DNA from: Leifsonia williamsii
Lineage (GTDB): Bacteria; Actinomycetota; Actinomycetes; Actinomycetales; Microbacteriaceae
Assembly (NCBI RefSeq): GCF_030433685.1
Contig: NZ_JAROCF010000001.1
Coordinates: 1,054,001-1,118,000 of the forward strand
Direction: 5' to 3'
DNA length: 64,000 nt
The translations under genes were made by a program, and so were the position numbers. Positions 14,916 through 24,651 of this stretch are shown piece by piece. Below the pieces are notes generated by a model. That model was given only the letters and a program-made list of their open reading frames with translations, was not told the origin of the DNA and ran no database searches. Position 1 is the first letter of the stretch; each line of letters begins with the position of its first letter.

Positions 14916-17900
14916 ATGTCCGAAGCACACCCCCGTTTCCCGCTCCCGCCGATCCCGGAGGATCAGCGCGACGCCGCCGTCGCGGCGTGGAGCGAGCCCG
15001 TCGATGTCCGCACCTACGAGCCGGGTGAGCCCGGCCGCCTTCCGGCGTTCCTGGAGTCGCGGGTCTACCAGGGGTCGTCCGGCCGGGTCTACCCGCTGCC
15101 GTTCATCGAGTCGGTCAGCCATGAGGCCACCCTGCGCACCTGGCAGGCCGTGCACCTGGAGAACGAGTACGTGCGCGTCGTCGTGCTGCCGGAGCTCGGC
15201 GGGCGCGTGCACATCGCCGTCGACAAGACCACGGGACAGGACTTCTTCTACCGCAACGACGTCATCAAGCCCGCGCTGGTCGGGCTCGCCGGGCCGTGGA
15301 TCTCGGGCGGCATCGAGTTCAACTGGCCGCAGCACCATCGCCCGGCCACCTTCCTCCCGATGGACTGGACGATCGAGCGGGAGGCCGACGGCGCGATCAC
15401 CGTCTGGTGCTCCGACCATGATCCGTTCGCCCGCATGAAGGGCATGCACGGCATCCGCCTGCGCCCGGGGTCGGCGGTGCTGGAGGCGCGGGTGCGGCTG
15501 TTCAACCGCACCGCCGTGACCCAGACCTTCCTGTGGTGGGCGAACGTCGCCGTCCGCGTGCACGACCAGTACCAGTCCTTCTTCCCCGCCGATGTGCACG
15601 TGGTCGCCGACCACGCCAAGCGCGCAGCGACGGCGTTCCCCGCCGCCGACCGCCCGTACTACGGCATCGACTACCCGGCGCGGGCCGACCGGAACGACCC
15701 GGCCTTCGTCGCGGACGACGCCGACCGTCTCGACTGGTACCGCAACATCCCGGTTCCGACCTCGTACATGTGCGTGGCGAGCGAGGACGACTTCTTCGGC
15801 GGGTACGACCACGCGACCGGGCTCGGGTTCGCGCACGTCGCCGACCACCGCATCGCGCCGGGCAAGAAGCAGTGGACCTGGGGCGACGCCCCGTTCGGCC
15901 GGGCCTGGGACGCGAACCTCGGCGACGACGGCAGCGCCTACGTGGAGCTCATGGCCGGCGTCTACACCGACAACCAGCCCGACTTCTCATACCTGGCGCC
16001 GGGCGAGACCAAGACGTTCAGCCAGTACTGGTTCCCGTTCCACGGGATCGGCCCGCTGACGCAGGCATCCACCGAGGTCGCGCTCAGCCTCACCACCGAG
16101 GCGGAGGGCTCGGGACGCACGGCGTACATCGGCGCCGCAGTCACGTCCGTGCGCGACCGGCTCGACCTGGCGCTGCTCGACGATCGCGGGACGGTGCTCT
16201 GGCAGGAACAGGTGGCCGTGGCGCCGGGACGGCCCACCCGCGCGGAGGTGTTGGTGCCGGCGGCGGGCGACCTCGAGCTCGTGGCGTCGGTGGGCGGCGT
16301 CGAGCTGCTGCGCGCCTCCACCCGGTTCCGGGACGCGGCCCCGGACGGTTTCGAGACCGCCACCGAGCCACCGGCCCCCGCGGAGATCGCGTCGATCGAC
16401 GAGCTGTACCTCACCGGAGTCCACCTGGCGCAGTACCGGCACGCCACCCGGTCGCCGGAGCCGTACTGGGAGGAGGCGCTGCGGCGCGACCCTGGCGACT
16501 CCCGCTGCAACGTGGCCCTTGCCTCCGCCAGGCTCTCGGCCGGACGGTTCGCGGAGGCCGAGGAGCACCTGCGCACCGCCCTCCGCCGGCAGACGCGACG
16601 CAACCCGAACCCGGCGGATGGCGAGGCGTCGTACCTGCTCGGGCTGGTGCTGACCGCTCGCGGTCGTGACAGCGAGGCGGACGACGCGTTCGCGAAAGCG
16701 GCGTGGAACCACGCCTGGCGGGCGGCTTCCGGTCTCGCCCGAGCCCGGGTCGCGGCCCGCGCCGGGCGGTGGAAGGATGCGCTGCGGCTGGCGGAGGAGG
16801 CGGCGCGCCTCGACGCCGACAACCTCCAGCTCACCGCGGTGCGGGTCGTGGCGCAGCGCGAGCTCGGTCACGACGAAGAGGCGGACGCGCTGCTCGCGGC
16901 GGCACGGGCACTCGACCCGCTGGACGCCTGGCTGCACGATCTCGCGGGCCTCCCCCCGGCGACCGACGCACAGACCCTGCGCGACGTCGCCGGCGAGTAC
17001 CGCTCGCTCGGCCGCGCCGACGACGCCCTGCGCGTCCTTGATGCGGCCGCCGCGATCGCCGCGGAGCGCCCGGTGCCGGGAGCGGGCGACCCGCTCGCGC
17101 TGATCCACTACGCCCGCGCGGAGCTGTTGGCACAGGCGGAGCGTCACGAGGAGGCCGGCGCGGCCCTGCGCGAGGCCCGCACCGTCTCCGCCGACCGCTG
17201 CTTCGCCGGTGGCCTGGCCGACGCGGCCCTGCTGGAGCGCCGGATCGCCGCCACCGGGGATCCCCGCGCCCACGCCCTGCTCGGGCACTGGCTCTACTTC
17301 CAGCGCCGCTACCGCGAGGCCATCCGGCACCTCGAGGCGGCGGTCGCCGGCCACCCGGACGACGCCGTCGCGCTGCGCGGGCTCGGCCTCGCCGCCTACA
17401 ACATCGAGGAGGACCCGGAGAAGGCCGTCGCTCTCTACCGGAGTGCCGTGGCGGCTGCGCCGGGCGACGCCAAGCTGCGCTACGAAGCCGACCAGCTCGC
17501 GCGCCGGATCGGCGTGCCCCCGCGGGAGCGGCTGGCGGCGCTGAGCGACGCCGACGCGCTGATCGCCGACCGCGACGATCTCGCGCTGGTGCACGCCGAG
17601 CTCCTCGTGCTCGTGGGACGTCATCGCGAGGCGATCGACCTGATGGCAGGGCGCCGGTTCAGCCCGTGGGAGGGCGGAGAGGGTGAGGCGATCCGTGTCT
17701 GGACGCTGGCCCAGCGGGCTGCGGCGCGCGAGGCGCTCTCGCTCGGCGACGCTCCTGCGGCCGTGGCGGCGCTCGAGGCGGCGGTGGACGTGCCGTCGAC
17801 GCTCGGGGAGGCGCCGCATCCCCTCGCCAACCGCTCCGACCTCCTGCTCGCCCTCGGCGACGCGCGACGTGCCGCGGGCGACGACACCGGGGCGGAGTCC

Positions 17901-18302
17901 GCGTGGCGCGCCGCCGCGAGCAGCGCGGGCGACTTCACGACCATGTCGGTCGTGCCGCACTCGCCGATGACCTACTCCTCGATCCTCGCGGCCCAGCGGC
18001 TCGGCGACACCGAGCACGCCCGTCGCCTCACGGCCGAGCTGGCGGCGTACGTCGAGCAGAAGCGCACCGAACGCGCGAGCATCGACTACTTCGCGACCTC
18101 GCTGCCGACGATGCTGATCTTCCGGGAGGACATCCAGCAGACGCACGCGGACCTGGTCGCGGTGATGGACGCCCAGCTCGCGCTGCTCCGCGGCGACCGG
18201 CCGGCGGCGCAGTCCCTCCTCCTGGCCCTGCAGGAGCGCGATCCGGCCGACGCGCTGGTCCGCGATCTGCTCGCGGTGACCGAGCCCGCGGCCGTCGCCT
18301 GA
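14916..18302 (+). CDS. DUF5107 domain protein with tetratricopeptide repeats
   Basis: Large cytosolic protein of 1128 residues. The N-terminal 400 or so carry DUF5107 (YVRVVVLPELGGRVHIAVDK, FFYRNDVIKPALVGLAGPWISGGIEFNWPQHH). The beta-rich pattern and the LPELGGRV motif recall the galactose mutarotase-like sandwich, an inference. From about residue 480 onward come many TPR-like helical pairs (YWEEALRRDPGDSRCNVALA, YREAIRHLEAAVAGHPDDAVALRGLG). It is convergent with the AraC regulator of an alpha-galactoside locus, so a role in carbohydrate handling is likely. No characterised function is known to me. The start ATG is preceded by TAGGG. Confidence 0.8.
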   Translation: MSEAHPRFPLPPIPEDQRDAAVAAWSEPVDVRTYEPGEPGRLPAFLESRVYQGSSGRVYPLPFIESVSHEATLRTWQAVHLENEYVRVVVLPELGGRVHIAVDKTTGQDFFYRNDVIKPALVGLAGPWISGGIEFNWPQHHRPATFLPMDWTIEREADGAITVWCSDHDPFARMKGMHGIRLRPGSAVLEARVRLFNRTAVTQTFLWWANVAVRVHDQYQSFFPADVHVVADHAKRAATAFPAADRPYYGIDYPARADRNDPAFVADDADRLDWYRNIPVPTSYMCVASEDDFFGGYDHATGLGFAHVADHRIAPGKKQWTWGDAPFGRAWDANLGDDGSAYVELMAGVYTDNQPDFSYLAPGETKTFSQYWFPFHGIGPLTQASTEVALSLTTEAEGSGRTAYIGAAVTSVRDRLDLALLDDRGTVLWQEQVAVAPGRPTRAEVLVPAAGDLELVASVGGVELLRASTRFRDAAPDGFETATEPPAPAEIASIDELYLTGVHLAQYRHATRSPEPYWEEALRRDPGDSRCNVALASARLSAGRFAEAEEHLRTALRRQTRRNPNPADGEASYLLGLVLTARGRDSEADDAFAKAAWNHAWRAASGLARARVAARAGRWKDALRLAEEAARLDADNLQLTAVRVVAQRELGHDEEADALLAAARALDPLDAWLHDLAGLPPATDAQTLRDVAGEYRSLGRADDALRVLDAAAAIAAERPVPGAGDPLALIHYARAELLAQAERHEEAGAALREARTVSADRCFAGGLADAALLERRIAATGDPRAHALLGHWLYFQRRYREAIRHLEAAVAGHPDDAVALRGLGLAAYNIEEDPEKAVALYRSAVAAAPGDAKLRYEADQLARRIGVPPRERLAALSDADALIADRDDLALVHAELLVLVGRHREAIDLMAGRRFSPWEGGEGEAIRVWTLAQRAAAREALSLGDAPAAVAALEAAVDVPSTLGEAPHPLANRSDLLLALGDARRAAGDDTGAESAWRAAASSAGDFTTMSVVPHSPMTYSSILAAQRLGDTEHARRLTAELAAYVEQKRTERASIDYFATSLPTMLIFREDIQQTHADLVAVMDAQLALLRGDRPAAQSLLLALQERDPADALVRDLLAVTEPAAVA

Positions 18303-18318
18303 TCGGCCCGTGCCCGGA

Positions 18319-19227
18319 TCAGCCCTTGTGCTGCTCCCGGTACTCGCGCGCCGTCATGCCGTGCACCTTCTTGAACTGGCGGGCGAAGTAGAACGAGTCC
18401 GGATAGCCCACCTCCGCCGCGATCGCCGCGATCGTGGCGGAGGTGGTGTCGAGCAGCTCGCGTGCGCGCCCCATCCGGAGCATGGTCTGGTACTGCAGCA
18501 CGGGGTAGCCGACGTGCCGTTTGAACAGCGCCGAGAAGTGCGAGGTGCTGAGGGAGGCCATGGCCGCGAGCTCGGGGACGGTCACGCGGTCGGCGATGTG
18601 CGCGCGCAGGTACTCGGTGGCGTGCTCGATGACGTCGCCGGCGTCGTCCGAGCGCGAGCGCTCCGAGGCGAGGAGGGTCAGCGCGTGCCAGGCGGCTCCG
18701 GCGGCGGCGTTGAGGCTCGTCGTGGTGCTGTCGCGTTCCATCCACGAGAGCACCTCCGACATCAGCGAGACGACGGGGTAGAGGTCGCGCGGGCCGCGGA
18801 CGGGGTTCTCCGCGGTCATCCCCGACGATGCGAGGAACGCCTCCACCTCGGGGCTCGCCGCGTGGAACCACCACAGCGTCCACGGGTCGTCCGCGTCGGC
18901 GCCGTAGGAGTGCGGCTGCCGGGGCGGGAGCACCACGACCTGGCCTCGGTGTACGGGGAATCGTCCAGCTTCGGTCTCGCACCAGCCGGCGCCGTCGACG
19001 CACGCGAGCACAATGGCCTGCCCGATCGGCGTCGTCCGGCGGCGCCCGTGGGAGTCGGCCCGCGGGAAGTATCCGCAGTCCGTCACGACCAACCGTGCCG
19101 TGCCGGGCTGGTTGAGGAACTCGCGCACGCGCGGGCGCGGGAGCACCAGCATGCGCTGGCCGGGGAATCCGTCGGGGATGAGCACGTCACGATGATGCGC
19201 CATGGTCGTCGAAATGTCCAGGTTCAC
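18319..19227 (-). CDS. AraC family regulator of alpha-galactoside locus
   Basis: Protein of 302 residues from a GTG at 19227 (an ATG at 19203 is an alternative). The N-terminal cupin sugar-sensor region includes GQVVVLPPRQPHSYGADADDPW, typical of AraC-binding domains. The C-terminal DNA-binding part is TVPELAAMASLSTSHFSALFKRHVG and IAAIAAEVGYPDSFYFARQFKKVHGMTAREYR. It is divergent from the sugar ABC transporter and GH36 operon, which it probably activates. It is convergent with the DUF5107 gene. Confidence 0.92.
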   Translation of the reverse strand: MNLDISTTMAHHRDVLIPDGFPGQRMLVLPRPRVREFLNQPGTARLVVTDCGYFPRADSHGRRRTTPIGQAIVLACVDGAGWCETEAGRFPVHRGQVVVLPPRQPHSYGADADDPWTLWWFHAASPEVEAFLASSGMTAENPVRGPRDLYPVVSLMSEVLSWMERDSTTTSLNAAAGAAWHALTLLASERSRSDDAGDVIEHATEYLRAHIADRVTVPELAAMASLSTSHFSALFKRHVGYPVLQYQTMLRMGRARELLDTTSATIAAIAAEVGYPDSFYFARQFKKVHGMTAREYREQHKG

Positions 19228-19285
19228 CGCAGCATTCTGCTACGGGGACGGACCGGGCCGACATACCGTGGATCAGGTTCGGCCC

Positions 19286-19291
19286 TAAGAT
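19286..19291 (+). promoter_or_regulatory. Probable -10 box of sugar ABC operon
   Basis: TAAGAT lies 50 bases before the binding-protein start. No good -35 element is seen at the proper distance, consistent with a promoter that needs the adjacent AraC-type activator. Confidence 0.4.
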
Positions 19292-19340
19292 CGTGCCTCG
19301 GCCGAGCGTCCACCCGAACACCACATGAATGGAGTCGAAG

Positions 19341-20630
19341 ATGACCCGTACGTCCACCCGATGGCTGGCGGCGCTGGGCACCACGGTCGCCGCGACGGCG
19401 CTGCTCGCGGGTTGCGTCGCAACCTCGGGTGAGGCGCAGCAGACCAAGACCGGCCCGGACGCCTCCGGTCCGCTGATCCTGCAGTCGCGCTTCACCGATG
19501 CCGAGAAGGGAGGGCTGGACAACCTGGTCAAGGCCTTCAACGCGAAGGGCGAGGGCGAGGTCAAGGTGAACACCATCCCGACCACGACCTTCAACCAGCA
19601 GCTGCCCTCGTACCTCACCGCCAAGAACCCGCCGGACGTCTACACCTGGTACGCCGGTCAGGCCACGCGCGACTTCGCCGACCAGAACCAGCTCCTCGAC
19701 CTGTCGAGCGTCTGGAAGAGCGACGGCGGCGACTTCCCCGACGCGCTCACGAGCCTCAGCCAGGACTCGTCCGGCAAGGAGGTGTTCGTGCCCACCGGCT
19801 ACTACTGGTGGGGCGTCTACTACTTCAAGAGCGACTTCGAGAAGCTCGGCATCACGCCGCCGAAGACGTGGGACGAGTTCCTCGCGGCCTCCGAGAAGAT
19901 CAAGGGCCAGGGCGTGACCCCGTTCACCGCCGGCCTCAGCGACAACGCCTGGCTGGCCTCCGCGTGGTTCGACTACCTCGACCTGCGGATCAACGGCGCC
20001 GACTTCCACCTCAACCTGCTCTCCGGCAAGGAGAAGTACGACAGCCCCGAGGTGAAGAAGGTCTTCGCGGCCTTCAAGCAGGTGCTCCCCTACTTCGATC
20101 CCGCCGTGCTGGGCACCACGCAGAACCAGGCGATGAGCGACTTCTCGCAGGGCAAGGTCGCCATGTACCTGCTCGGCGCGTGGGCGCAGCCGTCGGTCCC
20201 GGCCGACAAGCAGAGCGACCTCGCCTTCTTCCAGTTCCCGATCGTCGACCCGAAGGTCCCGGTCGCCGAGGAGGGGCCGACGGACGGCTTCATCGCGAGC
20301 GCGAAGACCGACAAGCCGAGCCTGACCAAGAAGTTCCTCGAGTACGTCGCCAGCCCCGAGGCCCAGACCGAGCTCGCCAAGGGCCAGCAGGGCACCTACC
20401 TCCCGGCGAACACCAAGGCGACGCTGCAGCTCGACGCGCTCTCGAAGCAGGGCAAGGAGATGCTGGAGTCGGCGAAGCAGATCACGCAGTTCTACAACCG
20501 TGACGCGGGCGACGCCCAGCAGGCCCCGGCCGACACGGCGTTGACCAGCTTCTTCGCCCACCCGGAGCAGATCGACCAGATCCTCAAGGACTGGGACGCG
20601 GCGGCCGAGAAGATCCGGGCGACTTCGTGA
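19341..20630 (+). CDS. Sugar ABC transporter substrate-binding lipoprotein
   Basis: Extracellular binding protein (family 1, MalE/UgpB-like) of 429 residues. The start is the ATG at 19341, six bases after GGAG. The signal ends in the lipobox LLAGC, so it is a membrane-anchored lipoprotein. The mature region has YTWYAGQATRDFADQ, GYYWWGVYYFKSDFEKLGI and SDFSQGKVAMYLLGAWA, characteristic of sugar-binding members. It is first in an operon with two permeases and GH36, so the ligand is probably an alpha-galactoside such as melibiose or raffinose. Confidence 0.92.
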   Translation: MTRTSTRWLAALGTTVAATALLAGCVATSGEAQQTKTGPDASGPLILQSRFTDAEKGGLDNLVKAFNAKGEGEVKVNTIPTTTFNQQLPSYLTAKNPPDVYTWYAGQATRDFADQNQLLDLSSVWKSDGGDFPDALTSLSQDSSGKEVFVPTGYYWWGVYYFKSDFEKLGITPPKTWDEFLAASEKIKGQGVTPFTAGLSDNAWLASAWFDYLDLRINGADFHLNLLSGKEKYDSPEVKKVFAAFKQVLPYFDPAVLGTTQNQAMSDFSQGKVAMYLLGAWAQPSVPADKQSDLAFFQFPIVDPKVPVAEEGPTDGFIASAKTDKPSLTKKFLEYVASPEAQTELAKGQQGTYLPANTKATLQLDALSKQGKEMLESAKQITQFYNRDAGDAQQAPADTALTSFFAHPEQIDQILKDWDAAAEKIRATS

Positions 20631-21532
20631 CCACTCTCACCTCTGTGCGCGGTCGGCGGCGGATCTCCATTCCGCCGCCGATCGTGTTCGCGCTCGTCCT
20701 CGTCCCGTTCCTCATCGAGGCGGTCGGCGTGTTCTGGCCGGCGTTCCAGGGGATCGGCCTCTCGTTCCTGCACTGGAACGGGGTGGGGCCGGCCACCTCG
20801 GTGGGGGTGCAGAACTACACCGACCTGTTCTCCGACCCGATCTTCCTGACGGCGCTCAAGAACACCGCGATCTGGATCGTCCTGTTCGGCGGCATCTCGT
20901 TCGTCGCGGGGCTCGGCGTCGCGCTGCTGTTCCAGTCGGAGCGCCGCGGGGTCGGCATCTACCGCACCGCCCTGTTCCTCCCCATCGTGTTCTCGCTGGT
21001 GGTCACCGCTCTCATCTGGGGCGCGTTCTTCCAGCCGAACGGCGTGCTCAACAACGTGCTCGACGCCGTCGGCCTGCACAGCTGGACCCGGGTCTGGCTG
21101 GGCGACTCCAGCACCGCCCTGTACGCGGTGATCGTCGCCGCCCTCTGGCGCGAGATCGGCTACGTGATGGTGCTGTTCATCGCGGGCCTCAAGGCGCTCG
21201 ACCCGGCGGTTCAGGAGGCGGCGCGCGTCGACGGCGCGTCCGCCTGGCAGCGCTTCCGGCACGTCACCATGCCGCAGCTGCGGAGCGTGAACCTGGTGGT
21301 GCTGTCCGTGCTCATCATCGACTCCCTCCGCTCGTTCGACATCGTCTGGGCGATGACGCGAGGCGGGCCCTACCACTCGACCGAGCTGCTCAGCACGTAC
21401 ATGTTCTCGACCGCGTTCGGCTCGCGCGCCCTCGGATACGCGTCGGCCATCGCCGTGGTCATCTTCGTCCTCGCGATCGCGGTCATCGTGTCCTACCTCG
21501 TGCGGGCGCTCTCCGAGGAGAAGGAATCGTGA
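20627..21532 (+). CDS. Sugar ABC transporter permease (MalF type)
   Basis: Membrane permease of 301 residues starting at a GTG that overlaps the preceding stop (GTGA). About six spans are seen; the EAA loop is LDPAVQEAARVDGASAWQRFRHVTMPQL. It pairs with the next permease. Translational coupling fits equal amounts of both partners. Confidence 0.93.
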   Translation: MTTLTSVRGRRRISIPPPIVFALVLVPFLIEAVGVFWPAFQGIGLSFLHWNGVGPATSVGVQNYTDLFSDPIFLTALKNTAIWIVLFGGISFVAGLGVALLFQSERRGVGIYRTALFLPIVFSLVVTALIWGAFFQPNGVLNNVLDAVGLHSWTRVWLGDSSTALYAVIVAALWREIGYVMVLFIAGLKALDPAVQEAARVDGASAWQRFRHVTMPQLRSVNLVVLSVLIIDSLRSFDIVWAMTRGGPYHSTELLSTYMFSTAFGSRALGYASAIAVVIFVLAIAVIVSYLVRALSEEKES

Positions 21533-22422
21533 CGACCACCGCATCCCGCGCCCGCACCACGCCGCTGCCCGCCCGCGCCGCCGTCCGACGGAGGAGCGGC
21601 CGCAAGACCGCCGCGACCGTCGGCTTCCACACGAGCGGCATCCTGATCTCGCTGGCCTGGTTCGCGCCCATCCTCGTGGTGCTCATCACCTCGTTCCGCA
21701 CCTTCGACGACATCTCGGCCAACGGCATCGCCGGCCTGCCGCACACCTTCACGCTCTCCACCTACGTGCAGGCGTGGAACCAGGGCGGCCTGTTCCAGGC
21801 GCTCGTCAACAGCATGATCGTGACCATCCCGACCGTGGTGCTGACCCTGCTGCTGTCGGCGGCCGCCGCCTTCGGGCTCAGCCGCTTCCGGATCCCGTTC
21901 CGGCGCACCATCCTGCTGCTCATGCTCGCGGGCAACCTGCTGCCGGTGCAGATGCTGCTCATCCCGGTCGCCCGGCTCACGCAGCAGCTGAACGTGTACG
22001 ACACGCTCGGCGCGCTGATCGCCGTGCAGGTCGCCTTCGGCATCGGCTTCTACACGTTCGTGCTGTACGGCTTCATGCGCACCATCCCGAACGAGCTGCA
22101 GGAGGCTGCCACCCTCGACGGGGCGAGCACCGTCCGCATCTTCCTCCAGGTGATCCTGCCGCTGACGCGCCCGGCGCTCGCGGCCCTCGGCGCCCTGTCG
22201 TTCACCTGGATCTTCAACGACCTGCTGTGGTCGATCACCCTGCTGCAGACCTCGGAGAAGCTGCCGATCACAGCGGCCGTGCTGTCGCTCCAGGGGCAGT
22301 ACGTCTCCAGCTGGTCCGTGATCGCGGCGGCCACCGTCGTCGCGGCCATCCCCTCGACCATCGTCTTCCTGCTGTTCCAGCGGAGCTTCATCGGGGGCCT
22401 CGCCCTCGGATCGGTGAAATAG
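21529..22422 (+). CDS. Sugar ABC transporter permease (MalG type)
   Basis: Permease of 297 residues, GTG start overlapping the previous stop. A basic N-terminus precedes six spans; the EAA loop is IPNELQEAATLDGASTVRIFLQVILPLTRPA. No ATPase gene is present in the locus, so energy must come from an ATPase encoded elsewhere, as MsiK does in streptomycetes. Confidence 0.93.
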   Translation: MTTTASRARTTPLPARAAVRRRSGRKTAATVGFHTSGILISLAWFAPILVVLITSFRTFDDISANGIAGLPHTFTLSTYVQAWNQGGLFQALVNSMIVTIPTVVLTLLLSAAAAFGLSRFRIPFRRTILLLMLAGNLLPVQMLLIPVARLTQQLNVYDTLGALIAVQVAFGIGFYTFVLYGFMRTIPNELQEAATLDGASTVRIFLQVILPLTRPALAALGALSFTWIFNDLLWSITLLQTSEKLPITAAVLSLQGQYVSSWSVIAAATVVAAIPSTIVFLLFQRSFIGGLALGSVK

Positions 22423-22425
22423 AGC

Positions 22426-24564
22426 ATGCCCATCGACTCGGACCACGTCCACCTGCGAGCGGGAGGCACCAGCGTCGTCGTCCTGCTCGACCGCTCGCGC
22501 CTCCCGCGCATCCTGCACTGGGGCGAGGACCTCGGCGAGCTGAGCGCGGAGGCGCTGCAGCAGATCGCGGCGACCACCCAGCCCGCGGTCGGCGACAGCG
22601 CCGTCACCTATCCGCAGCCCGTGCCGGTGCTCGGCCAGCTGCACGAGGGCTGGCTGGGGCGGCCGGGGCTCGTCGGCGACTCCGGCGGACGCCGCTGGGC
22701 GCCCGAGTTCCTGACGACCGGCGCACAGGTCTCGACCTCGGACGAGGGTGTGGCCCTGACCGTGGACGCGCACGACGACGCCTACGGTCTCTCGCTCACG
22801 CTCGAGCTGGAGGTGCTGCAGGCGAGTGGCCTTGTCCGTCAGCGGGCACGGCTGCGCAACGACCGGCCCGACGCCTTCCGGCTCGACGCCCTCGAACTGG
22901 CCCTCCCGGTTCCGGCCGACGCCGACGAGCTGCTCGACCTCACCGGCCGCTGGTCGCTGGAGCGCGTCCCGCAGCGGCGGGCGTTCGACGTCGGGGAGTG
23001 GGTGCGCGCCTCCCGCGGCGGCAAGCCCGGTCTCGAGCACACGATGCTGCTCGTCGCCGGGCAGCCGGGCTTCGGCTTCCGGAGCGGTCGGGTGTGGGCG
23101 ACGCACCTCGCCTGGAGCGGCAATCAGACCCTCGCTGCCGAGCGCACGCCGGCGAACATCCGCCGGCTCTCCGCCCTGGAGGGGCTCGCGGCCGCCGAGG
23201 TCGAGCTCGGCCAGGGCGAGGAGCACGTCACGCCGTGGCAGTTCGGCTCGTGGGGTGACGGGCTCGACGCGCTCGCCGCGCGGTTCCACCGGCACCTGCG
23301 GGCGTCGCCGGCGCATCCCGTCGGCCCGCGGCCGGTGCTCGTGAACACCTGGGAGGCCGTGTACTTCGAGCAGGACCTCGACACGCTCGTCCGGTTCGCC
23401 GAGGAGTCGGCGGCCATCGGCGCCGAGCGGTTCGTCGTGGACGACGGCTGGTTCGTGGCCCGGCGCGACGACACCAGCTCCCTCGGCGACTGGGTGGTCG
23501 ACCCCGAACGGTGGCCGGGCGGGTTGAAGCCGCTCGCGGACCGCGTGCACGAGCTCGGCATGGACTTCGGTCTCTGGTTCGAGCCGGAGATGGTCAACCT
23601 CGACTCCCGGCTGGCCGAGCAGCACCCCGAGTGGGTCTTCGACGCGGGCCACGGGCCGGGTCTGCCCTCGCGGCACCAGCACGTGCTCGATCTCGGCCAT
23701 CCCGAGGCCTACGACCACGTCCTCGAACGGATGAGCGGGCTCATCGACGAGCTCGGCATCGCGTACGTGAAGTGGGACCACAACCGTTACCTGCTGGATG
23801 CCGGGCACACCCCCTCCGGGCGTCCCGGCCTGCGTGCTCAGACGCTCGCGGCCTACCGCCTGATGGACGAGCTCCACCGCCGGCACCCGGGCCTCGAGAT
23901 CGAGTCGTGCGCGAGCGGCGGCGGCCGGATCGACCTCGGTGTGCTGGAGCGCACGCAGCGGGTCTGGCCGAGCGACTGCAACGACCCGCACGAGCGCCTG
24001 GAGATCCAGCGCTGGACGGCGCTGCTCGTCCCGCCGGAGCTGCAGGGCACCCACATCGGCGCCGAGGAGTCGCACACCACGCACCGCTCGCACCCGCTGT
24101 CGTACCGCGGAGAGAAGGCGATCTGGGGGCACCTCGGCATCGAGATCGACCTCCTCATGGCCGACGACGCGACCAAGCGGGAGCTCGCCTCGTGGATCGC
24201 GTTCCACAAGGAGCACCGGGAGCTGCTGCACAGCGGCGCGCGCGTCAACGCCGACCTGACCGAGGCCGCCGCGCGCCTGGAGGGCGTCGTCGCGGCCGAC
24301 GGCGGGGAGGCGCTCTTCGCCTTCTCCGTGACGGAGCGGCCGCGCACCTGGCCGGTGGGCCGGCTGGGGCTGCCGGGGCTCGATGACGAGCGGCAGTACG
24401 CCGTGCGTGCCGTCTTCCCGGCCGGTGGCGCGCTCTCGGGCGCCCAGCCGCCGTGGCTGGCTGATGGCGCCCTCCTCCCTGGTCGCGTGCTGCGGCTCGT
24501 GGGGCTGGAGATGCCGTCGCTGGACCCGGACCGCTCGCTGCTGCTGCACGTGCGGGCGATCTGA
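22426..24564 (+). CDS. Alpha-galactosidase, glycoside hydrolase family 36
   Basis: Cytosolic enzyme of 712 residues with no signal. An N-terminal beta-supersandwich is followed by a TIM barrel with FVVDDGWF, the nucleophile D451 in KWDHNR and acid/base D517 in SDCND; ESCASGGGRIDLG is also a GH36 signature. It releases galactose from imported alpha-galactosides. It starts three bases after the permease stop and is the last gene of the ABC operon, which ends at a strong hairpin. Confidence 0.95.
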   Translation: MPIDSDHVHLRAGGTSVVVLLDRSRLPRILHWGEDLGELSAEALQQIAATTQPAVGDSAVTYPQPVPVLGQLHEGWLGRPGLVGDSGGRRWAPEFLTTGAQVSTSDEGVALTVDAHDDAYGLSLTLELEVLQASGLVRQRARLRNDRPDAFRLDALELALPVPADADELLDLTGRWSLERVPQRRAFDVGEWVRASRGGKPGLEHTMLLVAGQPGFGFRSGRVWATHLAWSGNQTLAAERTPANIRRLSALEGLAAAEVELGQGEEHVTPWQFGSWGDGLDALAARFHRHLRASPAHPVGPRPVLVNTWEAVYFEQDLDTLVRFAEESAAIGAERFVVDDGWFVARRDDTSSLGDWVVDPERWPGGLKPLADRVHELGMDFGLWFEPEMVNLDSRLAEQHPEWVFDAGHGPGLPSRHQHVLDLGHPEAYDHVLERMSGLIDELGIAYVKWDHNRYLLDAGHTPSGRPGLRAQTLAAYRLMDELHRRHPGLEIESCASGGGRIDLGVLERTQRVWPSDCNDPHERLEIQRWTALLVPPELQGTHIGAEESHTTHRSHPLSYRGEKAIWGHLGIEIDLLMADDATKRELASWIAFHKEHRELLHSGARVNADLTEAAARLEGVVAADGGEALFAFSVTERPRTWPVGRLGLPGLDDERQYAVRAVFPAGGALSGAQPPWLADGALLPGRVLRLVGLEMPSLDPDRSLLLHVRAI

Positions 24565-24600
24565 CGCTCCGCTCAGGCGCCCGTCGTCCGTCGCAAACGC

Positions 24601-24639
24601 AGAACCGGGGCGTGAGGTCGATCCTCACGCCCCGGTTCT
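24601..24639. terminator. Strong bidirectional terminator between GH36 and GH27
   Basis: A perfect 17-base-pair stem, AGAACCGGGGCGTGAGG against CCTCACGCCCCGGTTCT, with a TCGAT loop, followed by a pyrimidine-rich tract (CTTCC). It lies between convergent GH36 and GH27 genes and should stop transcripts from both sides. Confidence 0.9.
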
Positions 24640-24651
24640 TCTTCCGGTCCG

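Noticed and set aside
14073..15848. Very long open frames on both strands over the WYL and DUF5107 region
   Set aside because: High-GC third-position bias keeps antisense and shifted frames open. Only the frames with WYL and DUF5107 motifs, ribosome sites and natural starts make sense; the others are arginine-, glycine- and proline-rich shadows.
18299..18322. CTGATC...GATCAG hairpin between DUF5107 and AraC genes as terminator
   Set aside because: The stem is only six bases with a long loop and no T tract; too weak to annotate.
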